Notes under the pieces: generated by a model
Seen by the model: the letters and a program-made list of their open reading frames with translations, nothing else
Databases searched by the model: none
Told to the model about the DNA's origin: nothing
Position numbers and translations under genes: made by a program
From: Bacteroidaceae bacterium
Lineage (GTDB): Bacteria; Bacteroidota; Bacteroidia; Bacteroidales; Bacteroidaceae
Reading direction: 5' to 3'
DNA: 64,000 bases
NCBI GenBank assembly: GCA_017560125.1
Contig: JAFYOS010000005.1
Location: 1 to 64,000 of the forward strand
Shown here: piece after piece, positions 42,888-51,994 of the stretch
Position numbering within the stretch: position 1 is the first letter of the stretch
How the letters are laid out: the number at the start of each line of letters is the position of its first letter

Positions 42888-45137
42888 ATGATGCAGTTCG
42901 TCGATGTTCTTTTGCCGCTTCCGTTGCCCACAACCTACACCTACTCCGTGCCACCAGAGTGTGCCGGAAGGGTTGCCGTAGGTTGCAGGGTGGTTGTGCC
43001 TTTGGGCAAGAGCAAAAAATATACGGCGCTCATCATGGCTGTTCACGACAGGGCACCCGAGGGTTACGAGGTGCGCCCGTTCGCCGAGCTGCTCGACGAG
43101 GCTCCCATACTTCTGCCTTCGCAGCTGAAGCTGTGGGAGTGGATATCGCGTTACTATCTGTGTACACAGGGCGAGATATACAAGGCTGCCGTTCCCCAGG
43201 GATTGAAGGGCGAATTCAAGCCTCGTACCGAGCAGCGCATCAGGGTGGCAAAAGCCTATCGTCACGAGCGTGGCATGGAGCTTGCTCTTGCCTCGTTGTC
43301 GCGTGCGCCCCGCCAGCGCCGTCTGCTCGATACCTATCTGCAATATGTAGGTGGCGACGTTTCTGCCCCGGCGAAAGAGATATCGCGTCACAAATTGCTG
43401 GAGATGGCGGGCGTGGCACCCAACGTATGCAAGGAGCTGTTGGACAAGGGCATTTTCGAGTGCTACGAGGTTGAAATAGGCCGTCTTGCCAATGTGGGCG
43501 GCACGGTGCTTCCGTTGAATGCGCTGAACAGCTTTCAACAGAAGGCGTTCGAAAATATCAAGCGCTCTTTCGAGAGCAAAAGCACTGTGCTGTTGCATGG
43601 TGTAACCTCGGCAGGTAAAACCGAGGTCTATATACATCTGATAAAAGAGGCTGTGGAGCGTGGCGAGCAGGTGCTCTATCTGTTGCCCGAGATTGCGCTC
43701 ACCAAGCAGATTATCGAGCGCTTGCAACGTGTCTTTGGCAATCGCATAGGCCTCTACCACTCTAAATTTTCCGATGCCGAGCGTGTCGAGATATGGAAAA
43801 AGCAGTTGAGCGATGCCCCCTACGATATTATCCTCGGTGTGCGCTCGTCGCTCTTTTTGCCATTCGAGCGCTTGGGGCTTGTCATTGTCGATGAGGAGCA
43901 CGAGAACAGCTACAAGCAACAGGAGCCGGCGCCGCGCTACAATGCCAAGAATGCCGCTATAGTTCTTGCTTCGTTCTTCGGTGCACGCACTCTGCTGGGT
44001 ACGGCTACGCCGGCCATCGAGAGCTATTACAATGCCACCACGGGCAAGTATGGCCTTGTGTCGCTCACCGAGCGTTACCGCTCGATACAGATGCCGCGCA
44101 TCGAGGTTATCGATATAGCCGAGCTTGGTCGCAAAAAACAGATGGAGGGGCAGTTCTCCGACCCCTTAATCGAGGCCATGAGCAACGCACTGAAGGCGGG
44201 TAAGCAGATTATTCTTTTCCAGAATCGTCGCGGATATGCTCCGCTGCTCGAGTGCAAAACCTGTGGCTGGGTGCCACGATGTAAGCATTGCGATGTCAGT
44301 CTCACGCTGCACAAGACGGCCGGCAAGCTCACTTGCCACTATTGCGGATATACCATCCCTGCACCGAAAATGTGCCCCAATTGCGAGGAAACGAATTTTG
44401 TGAACCTCGGTTACGGCACAGAGAAAATAGAGGAGGAACTGAGCAACCTGTTCCCCGATGCGCGTATAGCACGCATGGATCTCGATACTACGCGCACGCG
44501 CAGCGCTTATGAAAAGATTATCAGCGATTTCCAGCAGGGTAAGACCGATGTGCTCATAGGCACTCAGATGGTTTCCAAGGGACTCGATTTCGATAACGTG
44601 GCTGTGGTGGGTATTCTGAATGCCGATATACTGCTCAATTATCCCGATTTCCGCGCTACGGAGCGCTCTTTCCAGTTGATGGCCCAAGTGGCCGGTCGTG
44701 CCGGTCGCAAAAGCGAACAGGGTACGGTGTATCTTCAGACCAAGACCCCCGATGCGCCTGTCATTCCGCTCATTGCAGCGAACGACTATCTGCGGTTCTA
44801 CGATTCGCAGTTGGGCGAACGCATGCTCTTTCACTATCCGCCCTATTACAGGCTGGTTTATGTCTATCTGAAGCATCGCGACATACGCCTGCTCGACGAG
44901 GCGTCGGAACGATACGGCGAGGCTATGCGTGCCACGTTCGGCATGCGTGTGCTGGGCCCCGACCTGCCGCCGGTGGCAAGGGTGCAGCAGCTATATATAC
45001 GCAAGATTGTGCTGAAGATTGAATCGGGCGTTTCGCAATATAAAGTGAATGAAGCGCTTACCGCTCTGCGCGAGCAGTTCCTGTCGAATAAGCGCTATGC
45101 AAATATTTCTATTTTCTACGATGTCGATCCGCTGTAG
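42888..45137 (+). CDS. priA: Primosomal replication helicase PriA
   Basis: A 749-residue 3'-5' helicase that restarts stalled replication forks. It has an N-terminal 3'BD domain (MQFVDVLLPLPLPTTYTY). The helicase core has Walker A GVTSAGKTEVY (about 239-249), DEEH in VIVDEEHENSYKQQ, and two zinc sites in CKTCGWVPRCKHC and CHYCGYTIPAPKMCPNC. Helicase C-terminal motifs VSKGLDFDNV and QVAGRAGR are intact. Two adjacent ATG codons start the gene. Upstream are TATCTTTG elements at 42743 and 42829 that could be its promoters. Confidence 0.95.
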   Translation: MMQFVDVLLPLPLPTTYTYSVPPECAGRVAVGCRVVVPLGKSKKYTALIMAVHDRAPEGYEVRPFAELLDEAPILLPSQLKLWEWISRYYLCTQGEIYKAAVPQGLKGEFKPRTEQRIRVAKAYRHERGMELALASLSRAPRQRRLLDTYLQYVGGDVSAPAKEISRHKLLEMAGVAPNVCKELLDKGIFECYEVEIGRLANVGGTVLPLNALNSFQQKAFENIKRSFESKSTVLLHGVTSAGKTEVYIHLIKEAVERGEQVLYLLPEIALTKQIIERLQRVFGNRIGLYHSKFSDAERVEIWKKQLSDAPYDIILGVRSSLFLPFERLGLVIVDEEHENSYKQQEPAPRYNAKNAAIVLASFFGARTLLGTATPAIESYYNATTGKYGLVSLTERYRSIQMPRIEVIDIAELGRKKQMEGQFSDPLIEAMSNALKAGKQIILFQNRRGYAPLLECKTCGWVPRCKHCDVSLTLHKTAGKLTCHYCGYTIPAPKMCPNCEETNFVNLGYGTEKIEEELSNLFPDARIARMDLDTTRTRSAYEKIISDFQQGKTDVLIGTQMVSKGLDFDNVAVVGILNADILLNYPDFRATERSFQLMAQVAGRAGRKSEQGTVYLQTKTPDAPVIPLIAANDYLRFYDSQLGERMLFHYPPYYRLVYVYLKHRDIRLLDEASERYGEAMRATFGMRVLGPDLPPVARVQQLYIRKIVLKIESGVSQYKVNEALTALREQFLSNKRYANISIFYDVDPL

Positions 45138-45151
45138 ATTGCAGTGGCGTG

Positions 45152-45643
45152 CTATTGGCGTTGCCCCTCTTCGAGCTCTCTCTTGAGCTCTTTTATGCTT
45201 TTGCCTAGTGTGGGGTGCATCAACGTGGGGCATATTTCTTCGAGTGGAGCAAGTACGAACATGCGTTCGTGCAGCCTGGGGTGGGGCACTGTGAGCCGCG
45301 CTTCGTCTATTACCTGCTGGTCATAGAACAGTATGTCTATATCTATCGGGCGGTCTTTGTACTCCTCGCCCGGGACCGATTTTGTGGTGCGGCCCAATTG
45401 GCGCTCTATGCCCTCGGTGATGTCGAGCAGTTCGAGTGGTTCTATCCTTGTGGCGAAGTGTGCCACCATGTTCAGGAATGTCGCTGACGATGTGAAGCCC
45501 CATGGCTCGGTCTCTATTATCGACGATAGGGATACAGGTGTGCCGAGAGCAACCGATAAAAGCTCTATGGCCTCTTTTATCAGTTGCTCCCGGTTGCCTT
45601 TATTGCTGCCTAATCCGATATATATATCTACGGATTTATGCAT
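45152..45643 (-). CDS. folK: 2-amino-4-hydroxy-6-hydroxymethyldihydropteridine pyrophosphokinase
   Basis: A 163-residue folate-pathway kinase that pyrophosphorylates hydroxymethyldihydropterin. Motifs: YIGLGSNKGNREQLI (near 8), SSIIETEPWG, FLNMVAHFAT, and the RPIDIDILFYD metal/ATP signature (about 97-107). It is the last gene of a long minus-strand operon, 13 bases after queA, and ends 14 bases from the convergent priA stop with no hairpin between. Confidence 0.94.
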   Translation of the reverse strand: MHKSVDIYIGLGSNKGNREQLIKEAIELLSVALGTPVSLSSIIETEPWGFTSSATFLNMVAHFATRIEPLELLDITEGIERQLGRTTKSVPGEEYKDRPIDIDILFYDQQVIDEARLTVPHPRLHERMFVLAPLEEICPTLMHPTLGKSIKELKRELEEGQRQ

Positions 45644-45656
45644 TGTGTCGCTGTTA

Positions 45657-46724
45657 TCAATCTATGATGAGCATTGCATCGCCATAGATGCCGAAGCGGT
45701 AGTTGTTTTTCAATGCCTCGTCGTAGGCGTGCATTATGAGCTCGTATCCTCCGAATGCCGCTGTCAGCATGAGCATGGTGGAGTAGGGCTGATAGAAATT
45801 GGCTATCATGCAGTTGGCCACCTGGAAATTGTATTCTGGGAAGATGAACTTGCTTGTCCAGCCGTCGTACTCCTTCAGCATGCCGCCGGTGAGTGTGGCT
45901 GTCTCCAGAACGCGCTGTACCGATGTACCCACTGCACATATTCGGCGGCCTTCGGCCTTTGCCTTGTTCACAAGGGCTACAGCCTCGCTATCGACGTTTA
46001 TAAGGTCGCTGTCCATCTTGTGCTTTGTGAGGTCTTCCACGTCAATCTCGCGGAAGCAGCCAAGACCGATGTGCATTGTAACGAAGGCGGTGTCGATGCC
46101 TTTTATTTCCATACGCTTCATGAGCTCGCGGGTGAAGTGTAGGCTCGATACGGGGGCAGTAACAGAACCTTCCTTTTTGGCGAAATATGTTTGGAAATTT
46201 TCCAAATCCTCGGGCTCCTCTTTGCGGAGTGCCTTGAAGTCGTCGGGCAGGGGTGCTACGCCGAGCGAGAAGAGCGCCTTCTTGAATTCGTCGTGAGGGC
46301 CGTCGTAGAGGAAACGCAGTGTTCTGCCTCGCGATGTTGTGTTGTCAATAACCTCGGCTACCATTGAATTGTCCTCGCCAAAGTAGAGCTTGTTTCCTAT
46401 ACGTATCTTACGTGCAGGATCTACAAGTACATCCCACAAGCGGAACTCCTCGTTGAGCTCGCGAAGCAGGAATACTTCAATTTTTGCATTTGTCTTCTCC
46501 TTGTTTCCGTAAAGACGGGCGGGGAATACCTTGCTGTCGTTCAATACGAAAAGGTCTTTCTCGTCGAAATAGTTGATGACATCTTTAAATGTACAGTGCT
46601 CAATCTCGCCGCTTTTACGGTGTACTACCATCAGACGGGACTCGTCGCGACACGATACGGGGTGCAATGCGATGCGGTCGTTCGGAAGTCTGAACTTAAA
46701 CTGGGAGAGCTTCATGTCTGTCAT
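45657..46724 (-). CDS. queA: S-adenosylmethionine:tRNA ribosyltransferase-isomerase QueA
   Basis: A 355-residue enzyme that transfers and rearranges the ribose of SAM onto preQ1-tRNA to make epoxyqueuosine. Family lines are FRLPNDRIALHPVSCRDES, DLFVLNDSKVFPARLYG, TAPVSSLHFTRELM, VTMHIGLGCFREIDVED and GGMLKEYDGWTSKFIFPEY (partial). The next step, epoxyqueuosine reduction, is encoded by queG at 57.1 kb in this window. Between truB (13 bases) and folK (13 bases). Confidence 0.96.
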   Translation of the reverse strand: MTDMKLSQFKFRLPNDRIALHPVSCRDESRLMVVHRKSGEIEHCTFKDVINYFDEKDLFVLNDSKVFPARLYGNKEKTNAKIEVFLLRELNEEFRLWDVLVDPARKIRIGNKLYFGEDNSMVAEVIDNTTSRGRTLRFLYDGPHDEFKKALFSLGVAPLPDDFKALRKEEPEDLENFQTYFAKKEGSVTAPVSSLHFTRELMKRMEIKGIDTAFVTMHIGLGCFREIDVEDLTKHKMDSDLINVDSEAVALVNKAKAEGRRICAVGTSVQRVLETATLTGGMLKEYDGWTSKFIFPEYNFQVANCMIANFYQPYSTMLMLTAAFGGYELIMHAYDEALKNNYRFGIYGDAMLIID

Positions 46725-46737
46725 GGTGCAATATAAT

Positions 46738-47442
46738 TTAGATGGTTTGTAATTCGTTTAGTTGTTTGTCGAGCCACTCGGCAAAATCCTCGGGCTGTAT
46801 GCAGTCTTCTATTCTGAAATCGCCTACGCGGGTGCGTGTGAGCCTTGTAAGGTAGGCTCCGCTGTTGAGCGCCTCGCCAATGTCGCGTGCCAACGAGCGT
46901 ATGTAGGTTCCTTTGCCGCATACCACTCTGATGGTTGCCTGTGGCGGTGTGAACGATAGAAGCTCTATCTTTTCTATGTTTATCAGCTTGGGTGCCAACT
47001 GCATTTCGCTACCTTGGCGTGCCAGGTTGTAAGCACGTTCTCCATCGACCTTGCATGCCGAGTAGAGAGGGGGACGCTGTGGTATGGTGCCGGTGAATTT
47101 CTTCAGCACCTCGTTGAACATCTCCTCGGTGATGTGCTCGTATGGGAAGGTGGCGTTTACGGGGTGCTCCTTGTCATACGATGCGGTGGTTGCTCCTAGC
47201 ATCAGGTCGGCCTCGTACTCCTTGGTGTGGTTCTGAAGCTCTTCGATGCGCTTGGTTGCCTTGCCTGTGCACAAAATGAGCACTCCGGTGGCAAGGGGGT
47301 CGAGTGTGCCGGCATGTCCCACCTTGAAACGCTTGATCTTGAAACGCTTCGACAGGTGGTAGCGTACCTTGTTTACCATCTGGAACGATGTCCATGTGTA
47401 TGGCTTGTATAGTGCTATTATTTCTCCTTCTTTGAAATCCAT
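46738..47442 (-). CDS. truB: tRNA pseudouridine-55 synthase TruB
   Basis: A 234-residue pseudouridine synthase for U55 in the tRNA T-loop. Motif I/II: IIALYKPYTWTSFQMVNKV and the catalytic Asp in GHAGTLDPLATGVLILCTGK. YEADLMLGATTASYD and the late VVCGKGTYIRSLARDIG complete the core. It lacks the C-terminal PUA extension of longer homologues, as usual in Bacteroidota. It lies 3 bases after uppP, so coupled. Confidence 0.95.
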   Translation of the reverse strand: MDFKEGEIIALYKPYTWTSFQMVNKVRYHLSKRFKIKRFKVGHAGTLDPLATGVLILCTGKATKRIEELQNHTKEYEADLMLGATTASYDKEHPVNATFPYEHITEEMFNEVLKKFTGTIPQRPPLYSACKVDGERAYNLARQGSEMQLAPKLINIEKIELLSFTPPQATIRVVCGKGTYIRSLARDIGEALNSGAYLTRLTRTRVGDFRIEDCIQPEDFAEWLDKQLNELQTI

Positions 47443-47445
47443 TTG

Positions 47446-48294
47446 CTATGCAATTGTAAGGTTGTGTCCTGTGAGTAACATCACGAGTATTATTCCGCCT
47501 ACGATTATTCTGTACCAGCCGAATGCTTTGAAACCGTACTTGGTGACGAAACTGATGAAAAATTTTATTGCCAGCATGGCAACGATGAATGCAACCACGT
47601 TGCCTACAATCAGTGTCATCAGGTTTTCGCTTATTATCTGCATGCCGTCGGGCTCAAGGAAAAGCTTGAGCATTTTGTACAGTGTGGCTGCGAACATTGT
47701 GGGGACGGCCAGGAAGAACGAAAATTCGGCAGCCGCCTTGCGTGTAAGCTTCTGTGCCATACCTCCCACGATGGTTGCCATTGAGCGCGATACACCGGGT
47801 ATCATGGAGATACACTGGAACATACCTATCCAAAAGGCGCGCTTCTCTGTCAATTCGGTCTTTTCGCTACCCTTGTTGAATATCTTGTCGCAGAAGAGCA
47901 TGAATATACCACCGAGTATAAGTGTTACGGCTACAACGGTAACGCTCTCGAGCATGCTGTCTATCATGTCGCTGAAGAGCAATCCCAGCACGGCGGCGGG
48001 GATGAACGCCACAAACAGCTTCCAATAAAAATCGTATTTGTGTAGGAATTTTTTAATGGCCGATGCGCCTTCGGGTGTGGCTGTGCGGTTCAGTTTGAAA
48101 AATCTGTTCCAGTACAGAACCACCACCGACAGTATGGCACCAAACTGTATGATGAAGGTGAAGGCCTTTACGAATTCCGTGCTCTCGACGCCTAACAGGT
48201 TTTGTGTTATTATCATGTGTCCTGTCGATGAAACCGGCAAAAATTCGGTCAATCCCTCGACAATGGCAATGATTATTGTTTCGAATATAGTCAT
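47446..48294 (-). CDS. uppP: Undecaprenyl-diphosphate phosphatase (BacA family)
   Basis: A 282-residue inner-membrane phosphatase recycling the C55 lipid carrier for peptidoglycan and glycan synthesis. Catalytic motifs: [20 protein letters not shown] (about 11-30) and [13 protein letters not shown] (about 173-185). Eight hydrophobic helices. Length normal; confers bacitracin tolerance in other species. In the ftsX-DUF3098-uppP-truB-queA order common in Bacteroidota. Confidence 0.95.
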   Translation of the reverse strand: MTIFETIIIAIVEGLTEFLPVSSTGHMIITQNLLGVESTEFVKAFTFIIQFGAILSVVVLYWNRFFKLNRTATPEGASAIKKFLHKYDFYWKLFVAFIPAAVLGLLFSDMIDSMLESVTVVAVTLILGGIFMLFCDKIFNKGSEKTELTEKRAFWIGMFQCISMIPGVSRSMATIVGGMAQKLTRKAAAEFSFFLAVPTMFAATLYKMLKLFLEPDGMQIISENLMTLIVGNVVAFIVAMLAIKFFISFVTKYGFKAFGWYRIIVGGIILVMLLTGHNLTIA

Positions 48295-48331
48295 CGTTCA
48301 AATAAAATAGCTCTGTTCTTTTTATGTGTGG

Positions 48332-48586
48332 TTACTCCTCGCTGTTTGTCTTCTCGTCCTTGCAGGCTTTGCCCTTGAACAGTATTGCGTATATTACGAA
48401 TATAAATCCGAAGAAACATACTGTGGGCGCAAGCTTGATGCGTCGGAAACTGAAAATGTCGGGCTCGAAGTGTGTTTCTGTCGAGCCGGGGCCGGTCATA
48501 AGCAGGAACCCGATGATGATTATAGCAAACCCTATTGCCAACAATATGTAGTTTGCTTTGCCGAAAGCGAAATTTCTTTTGTCCAT
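48332..48586 (-). CDS. DUF3098 two-helix membrane protein
   Basis: An 84-residue protein with two hydrophobic helices (about 9-26, ANYILLAIGFAIIIIGFLLM; and 55-72, VCFFGFIFVIYAILFKG). Between them lies TGPGSTETHFEPDIFSFRRI, the signature of DUF3098. It lies between ftsX and uppP in the conserved Bacteroidota operon. Its role is unknown; position suggests a link to FtsX or envelope assembly. Confidence 0.85.
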   Translation of the reverse strand: MDKRNFAFGKANYILLAIGFAIIIIGFLLMTGPGSTETHFEPDIFSFRRIKLAPTVCFFGFIFVIYAILFKGKACKDEKTNSEE

Positions 48587-48613
48587 GTCTATATATTTTT
48601 TTCTATTTATTTT

Positions 48614-49474
48614 CTAAATGAAGTAGAGGTCGTCGCCACGCATGCGCAGGAATTTTGTCACCGATACATAGGCACACGAGGTGGTCATCACTATGCCGAA
48701 GAGGATGACTGCCAATGCTATGATGCCCAGTGTGACGGGTGGCAGTATGGTGATGATGGCCGGCTCGTGCTGCAATATGAGATAGAATATTATTCCAAGC
48801 AAAATGTTTGCTGCAATGCCCGAGAACAATCCTATGTACAGATTGTGCATCATGAAGGGGCGTCGTATGAATCCCCATGTAGCTCCCACCAGTTTCATGG
48901 TGTGAAGCAGGAAGCGCTTCGAGTATATCGACAACCTTACAGCGTTGCCAATGAGCGACCACGATATAAGGGTGAGTATCACCATGAAGGCCAACAGCGC
49001 GATAGCTATTTTGTTTATGTTGTTGTTTACGGTATCAATTATCTCGCGGTGGTAGAGCACCTGCGACACGCGCTTGTCCTTGAGCAGGGCTTTCTCTATG
49101 TTGGCCATGCTGTCGATGTGCGTGTATTCGCTCTTCAGCGTGAGCTCAATGGAGGGCTCATAGGGGTTGTAGCCCAGAAATTCCACCGGGTCGGCACCCA
49201 GTTCTATTTTTTGCTCCTCGAGTATCTCGGCGCTCGATATGTATTTTGTGTCGATGACATATTTTCTTTTGGCAAGCTGTGTGCGGAATTTTTCAATCTC
49301 GCCATCGTCGAGCTTTGCGCTCACCACCACCGACATCGTCATGTTGTTGCGTATGTGCTCCGAGAGCGCTCTTGCCGAAAAGAGCAGCGCACACATTGCT
49401 CCCAGTAGCAGCAATACCAGTGTGGTGCTGGTATATACGCTGAATGTCTGTATCTTTATTACCGATTTGCTCAT
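48614..49474 (-). CDS. ftsX: Cell division protein FtsX
   Basis: A 286-residue ABC-type permease that, with FtsE, controls septal peptidoglycan hydrolases. It has TM1 at about 13-36, an extracellular loop with CTD-like YNPYEPSIELTLKSEYTH, and three C-terminal helices (LLAFMVILTLISWSLIGNAVRL, IGLFSGIAANILLGIIFYLI, and a last one; each partial). Start at 49474 (MSKSVIKIQTFSV) overlaps the stop of the methyltransferase by four bases; upstream in-frame residues lack family similarity. No ftsE adjacent, which is usual in Bacteroidota. Confidence 0.92.
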   Translation of the reverse strand: MSKSVIKIQTFSVYTSTTLVLLLLGAMCALLFSARALSEHIRNNMTMSVVVSAKLDDGEIEKFRTQLAKRKYVIDTKYISSAEILEEQKIELGADPVEFLGYNPYEPSIELTLKSEYTHIDSMANIEKALLKDKRVSQVLYHREIIDTVNNNINKIAIALLAFMVILTLISWSLIGNAVRLSIYSKRFLLHTMKLVGATWGFIRRPFMMHNLYIGLFSGIAANILLGIIFYLILQHEPAIITILPPVTLGIIALAVILFGIVMTTSCAYVSVTKFLRMRGDDLYFI

Positions 49475-50370
49475 ACTGCCTTTCTGAATACGTATATTAT
49501 AGAACTGCTTGCGCTCTTCTTGCTCCACGATGCCAACCAACCGAGCAGGCCGTTCCACACGCCACGGAGTGCGGGCAGGGTGGAGCCTTTGTACTGTTCG
49601 CTGAGCATTGATATGTAGAACCCGTCGAACGGCATGGTGTACTGTCTTTCCAGTATGAATCCGTGCTTGCGGCCGAATTTCATGATGGTCGAGGGGGTGA
49701 AGTGCCACAGGTGGCGCGGCACGTCGTATGCCGCCCAGTGCTCCTGGTAGTTGCGTGCGTCGTACGATGCGCTGTTGGGCAGCGCTATGACGGCTATACC
49801 GTTGTCGTCGAGTATGTTATACAGTTTTTTCCAGAATTCGTTTATGCCCTCTATGTGCTCCATTACGTGCCACATGGTTATCACGTCGAAGTATCCATCT
49901 TCGTAGTTGTCGATGGCATCGACGGGCAGCATTTCGAAATCGAAATTCTCTTTCGAGTATTTGCGTGCCTGTTCGCTCTTTTCTATGGCCGTTACATCCC
50001 AGTTGCGCTTCTGCATTGCGCGGGCAAAATATCCTGTGCCGGCGCCATAGTCCAGCAGCCTGGTCTTGCTCTCGTCAACAAGCGAATCGACGAGGTCGGC
50101 CTTGCGCTTGAGCATTATGTCGCGCACTATGTGGTAGCAGCGGTTTACGAATCCTTTATTGGTGTCGCTGTGCGATATGTATGTGGGCGATTCGTAGTAT
50201 CGTCCTATTTCGTTCTCGTCGGGAATACCTTGTGTGAAGGTAAATGTACACTCCTGGCATTGGCAGATACCGAATTCCTCACCTGTTGCAAATTGGTCTT
50301 TACATGAAAAGAGCGGTTGCAGCTTGCTGCTTCCGCATAAAGGACATGATGTGTGGGTTATCTGTGCCAT
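49471..50370 (-). CDS. Class I SAM-dependent methyltransferase with N-terminal zinc-ribbon-like motif
   Basis: A 299-residue methyltransferase. The N-terminal cysteines CPLCGSSKLQPLFSC and CQCQEC look like a metal-binding ribbon. The Rossmann glycine motif is LLDYGAGTGYFARAM (about 107-121), and post-motif DVITMWHVMEHIEG follows. It resembles the family often next to glycan or lipid genes (methyltransf_23), but the substrate is unknown. It heads the operon (ftsX overlaps its stop). The promoter is probably TATTTTTG at 50431-50438 on this strand. Confidence 0.85.
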   Translation of the reverse strand: MAQITHTSCPLCGSSKLQPLFSCKDQFATGEEFGICQCQECTFTFTQGIPDENEIGRYYESPTYISHSDTNKGFVNRCYHIVRDIMLKRKADLVDSLVDESKTRLLDYGAGTGYFARAMQKRNWDVTAIEKSEQARKYSKENFDFEMLPVDAIDNYEDGYFDVITMWHVMEHIEGINEFWKKLYNILDDNGIAVIALPNSASYDARNYQEHWAAYDVPRHLWHFTPSTIMKFGRKHGFILERQYTMPFDGFYISMLSEQYKGSTLPALRGVWNGLLGWLASWSKKSASSSIIYVFRKAV

Positions 50371-50430
50371 GTGAAACGATTCCGATTATTTTTTTGTTGC
50401 TTGAAAAACGTATTTTCCCTAAACTGGCTA

Positions 50431-50438
50431 CAAAAATA
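50431..50438 (-). promoter_or_regulatory. Promoter -7 element for the methyltransferase-ftsX-uppP-truB-queA-folK operon
   Basis: TATTTTTG on the minus strand, an exact TAnnTTTG match, about 60 bases before the first gene of a seven-gene operon. No clear -33 at the standard distance. Confidence 0.5.
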
Positions 50439-50489
50439 CATTATTTATAGCGAAATTGCGCTTCTTTTGCGAATATTTACCAAAAAAAA

Positions 50490-50523
50490 TTGCTGCGATG
50501 CTCTTTTTTTTTGATATTTTTGC
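50490..50523 (+). promoter_or_regulatory. Promoter of the PspC-domain gene
   Basis: TTG (50490-50492) and TATTTTTGC (50515-50523) are separated by 22 bases, 58 bases before the ATG. Confidence 0.55.
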
Positions 50524-50580
50524 AATTCGGAGTCTTTTTTCATGTGGCTCCTATGGTTTAACATCTAATTATAAGTGAAT

Positions 50581-50814
50581 ATGGCAAAATTGACACGCTC
50601 GAATAAAAAGGTCATCGCTGGCGTTTGTGGCGGACTAGCCGAATTCTTCGGCTTAAGCGCATCGGCGGTGCGCATTGTCTTTGTGCTTCTTCTGTTTATC
50701 ACCTTCGGTTCTGTCTGCATAGCATACCTCATACTGATGGCTATCCTTCCGACCAATCCGCAGAACAGCGCCGAAAGCTATGTGAAGCGAATGAATGACA
50801 AACTGAACAAATAA
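50581..50814 (+). CDS. PspC-domain membrane protein
   Basis: A 77-residue protein with the PspC core: RSNKKVIAGVCGGLAEFFG (about 6-24) and a hydrophobic helix VRIVFVLLLFITFGSVCIAY (about 30-50), then ILMAILPTN and a charged tail. PspC proteins act in envelope-stress responses in proteobacteria; in Bacteroidota such short forms are common and not well characterised. I start at ATG 50581; GTG at 50575 would add two residues. Single-gene unit followed by a strong hairpin. Confidence 0.88.
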   Translation: MAKLTRSNKKVIAGVCGGLAEFFGLSASAVRIVFVLLLFITFGSVCIAYLILMAILPTNPQNSAESYVKRMNDKLNK

Positions 50815-50838
50815 CGACGTTTTCATCGTGGTTTTTTG

Positions 50839-50870
50839 CAATGGACGGGGACGGTTGTTCCTGTCCATTG
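50839..50870 (+). other. Stable 13-bp hairpin without a U-tract
   Basis: CAATGGAC (50839-50846) pairs with GTCCATTG (50863-50870), and the inner GGGGA/TTCCT extends the stem to 13 bp with two G-T pairs and a six-base loop. It is preceded, not followed, by a T-run, so it is not a standard terminator for the PspC gene. It could stabilise the 3' end of that mRNA. Confidence 0.6.
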
Positions 50871-50948
50871 TCGTGAATGGCGGCAGGGCAAAAAAGCGTT
50901 TTGCGGAATAAAAATGGTCGATGTAAAAGAGATACGGCCAAAATAATG

Positions 50949-50957
50949 TATCTTTGC
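50949..50957 (+). promoter_or_regulatory. Promoter -7 element for the epimerase-PAP2 pair
   Basis: TATCTTTGC, canonical -7 element, 30 bases before the epimerase ATG at 50987. Confidence 0.6.
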
Positions 50958-50986
50958 ATCCGATTAAATAGAAATATTTTAAGGGA

Positions 50987-51994
50987 ATGAAGATTTTGGT
51001 AACCGGCGCGAGTGGCTTTATAGGCAGTTTTATTGTCGAAGAGGGCCTGTCGCGCGGCTATGAAGTGTGGGCTGGTGTTCGCGGTAGCAGCAGTCGCAAA
51101 TTCTTGCGCGACGAGCGTATAAATTTTATAAACCTCGATTTCAACGATGCCGACAAGCTGCGTTCGCAGTTGAGCGCGTTTGCCGCCGAGCATGGTCGAT
51201 GGGACTATGTGGTTCATGCGGCAGGCGTAACCAAATGTCTCGACAGCAACGATTTTGTGCGTGTCAACTACGATGGCACCAAGAATTTTGTATCCATGCT
51301 GCATGCGTGTGGCATGGTGCCCGAACGCTTTATCTATCTGAGCTCCCTCAGCGTGTTCGGCCCTGTGAGGGAGCAGCAACCCTACTTGGCAATAACCGAC
51401 GCCGACACGCCGCGCCCTAATACCGCGTATGGCAAGAGCAAACTGCTTGCCGAGGAGTATATAAAATCGTGCGGACTGATGCCGTACGTGATATTCCGTT
51501 CCACCGGGGTTTACGGCCCTCGCGAACGCGACTATTTCAAGATGGTTCAGAGCATCAGCAGTCACGTCGATTTTTCGGTGGGCTATAAGCCCCAGGTAAT
51601 CACGTTCATATATGTGAAGGATCTTGTAAAGGCTATATATGCCGCAATAGACAAGGGCGTTGCCAACCGATGCTATTTTGTGAGCGAGCCGCAGGGGTAC
51701 GACAGCCGCAGTTTTAGCGACTACATACAGGCCGAGCTGGGCAAACGCTTTGTGCTGCATATAAAAGCACCGTTGTGGGTGCTCAAAGCAATATCGTTGT
51801 GTGCCGAGAAGATATCGTTGCTCACCAAAAAACCGAGCACGCTCAATGGCGACAAGTACAAGATAATGAAGCAGCGAAATTGGCTTTGCGACACGACGCC
51901 TATGGAAAAGGAATTGGATTTCACCATCGACTACGACCTGCAAAAGGGTACAAAGGAGATGATTGCATGGTATAAGAAAGAGAAATGGCTATAA
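50987..51994 (+). CDS. NAD(P)-dependent epimerase/dehydratase-family (extended SDR) protein
   Basis: A 335-residue extended short-chain dehydrogenase. The dinucleotide motif is TGASGFIG (about 6-13). The catalytic Tyr/Lys pair is in TAYGKSKLLAEEY (about 146-158), with the SSLSVFGP strand holding the catalytic Ser. The C-terminal part is basic and does not match well-known sugar epimerases. It overlaps the PAP2 gene by 10 bases, so the two work together or at least are co-translated. A lipid (ceramide or ketosphinganine) reductase is possible because similar SDRs serve in Bacteroidota sphingolipid synthesis; a sugar-nucleotide role is equally open. Confidence 0.82.
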   Translation: MKILVTGASGFIGSFIVEEGLSRGYEVWAGVRGSSSRKFLRDERINFINLDFNDADKLRSQLSAFAAEHGRWDYVVHAAGVTKCLDSNDFVRVNYDGTKNFVSMLHACGMVPERFIYLSSLSVFGPVREQQPYLAITDADTPRPNTAYGKSKLLAEEYIKSCGLMPYVIFRSTGVYGPRERDYFKMVQSISSHVDFSVGYKPQVITFIYVKDLVKAIYAAIDKGVANRCYFVSEPQGYDSRSFSDYIQAELGKRFVLHIKAPLWVLKAISLCAEKISLLTKKPSTLNGDKYKIMKQRNWLCDTTPMEKELDFTIDYDLQKGTKEMIAWYKKEKWL

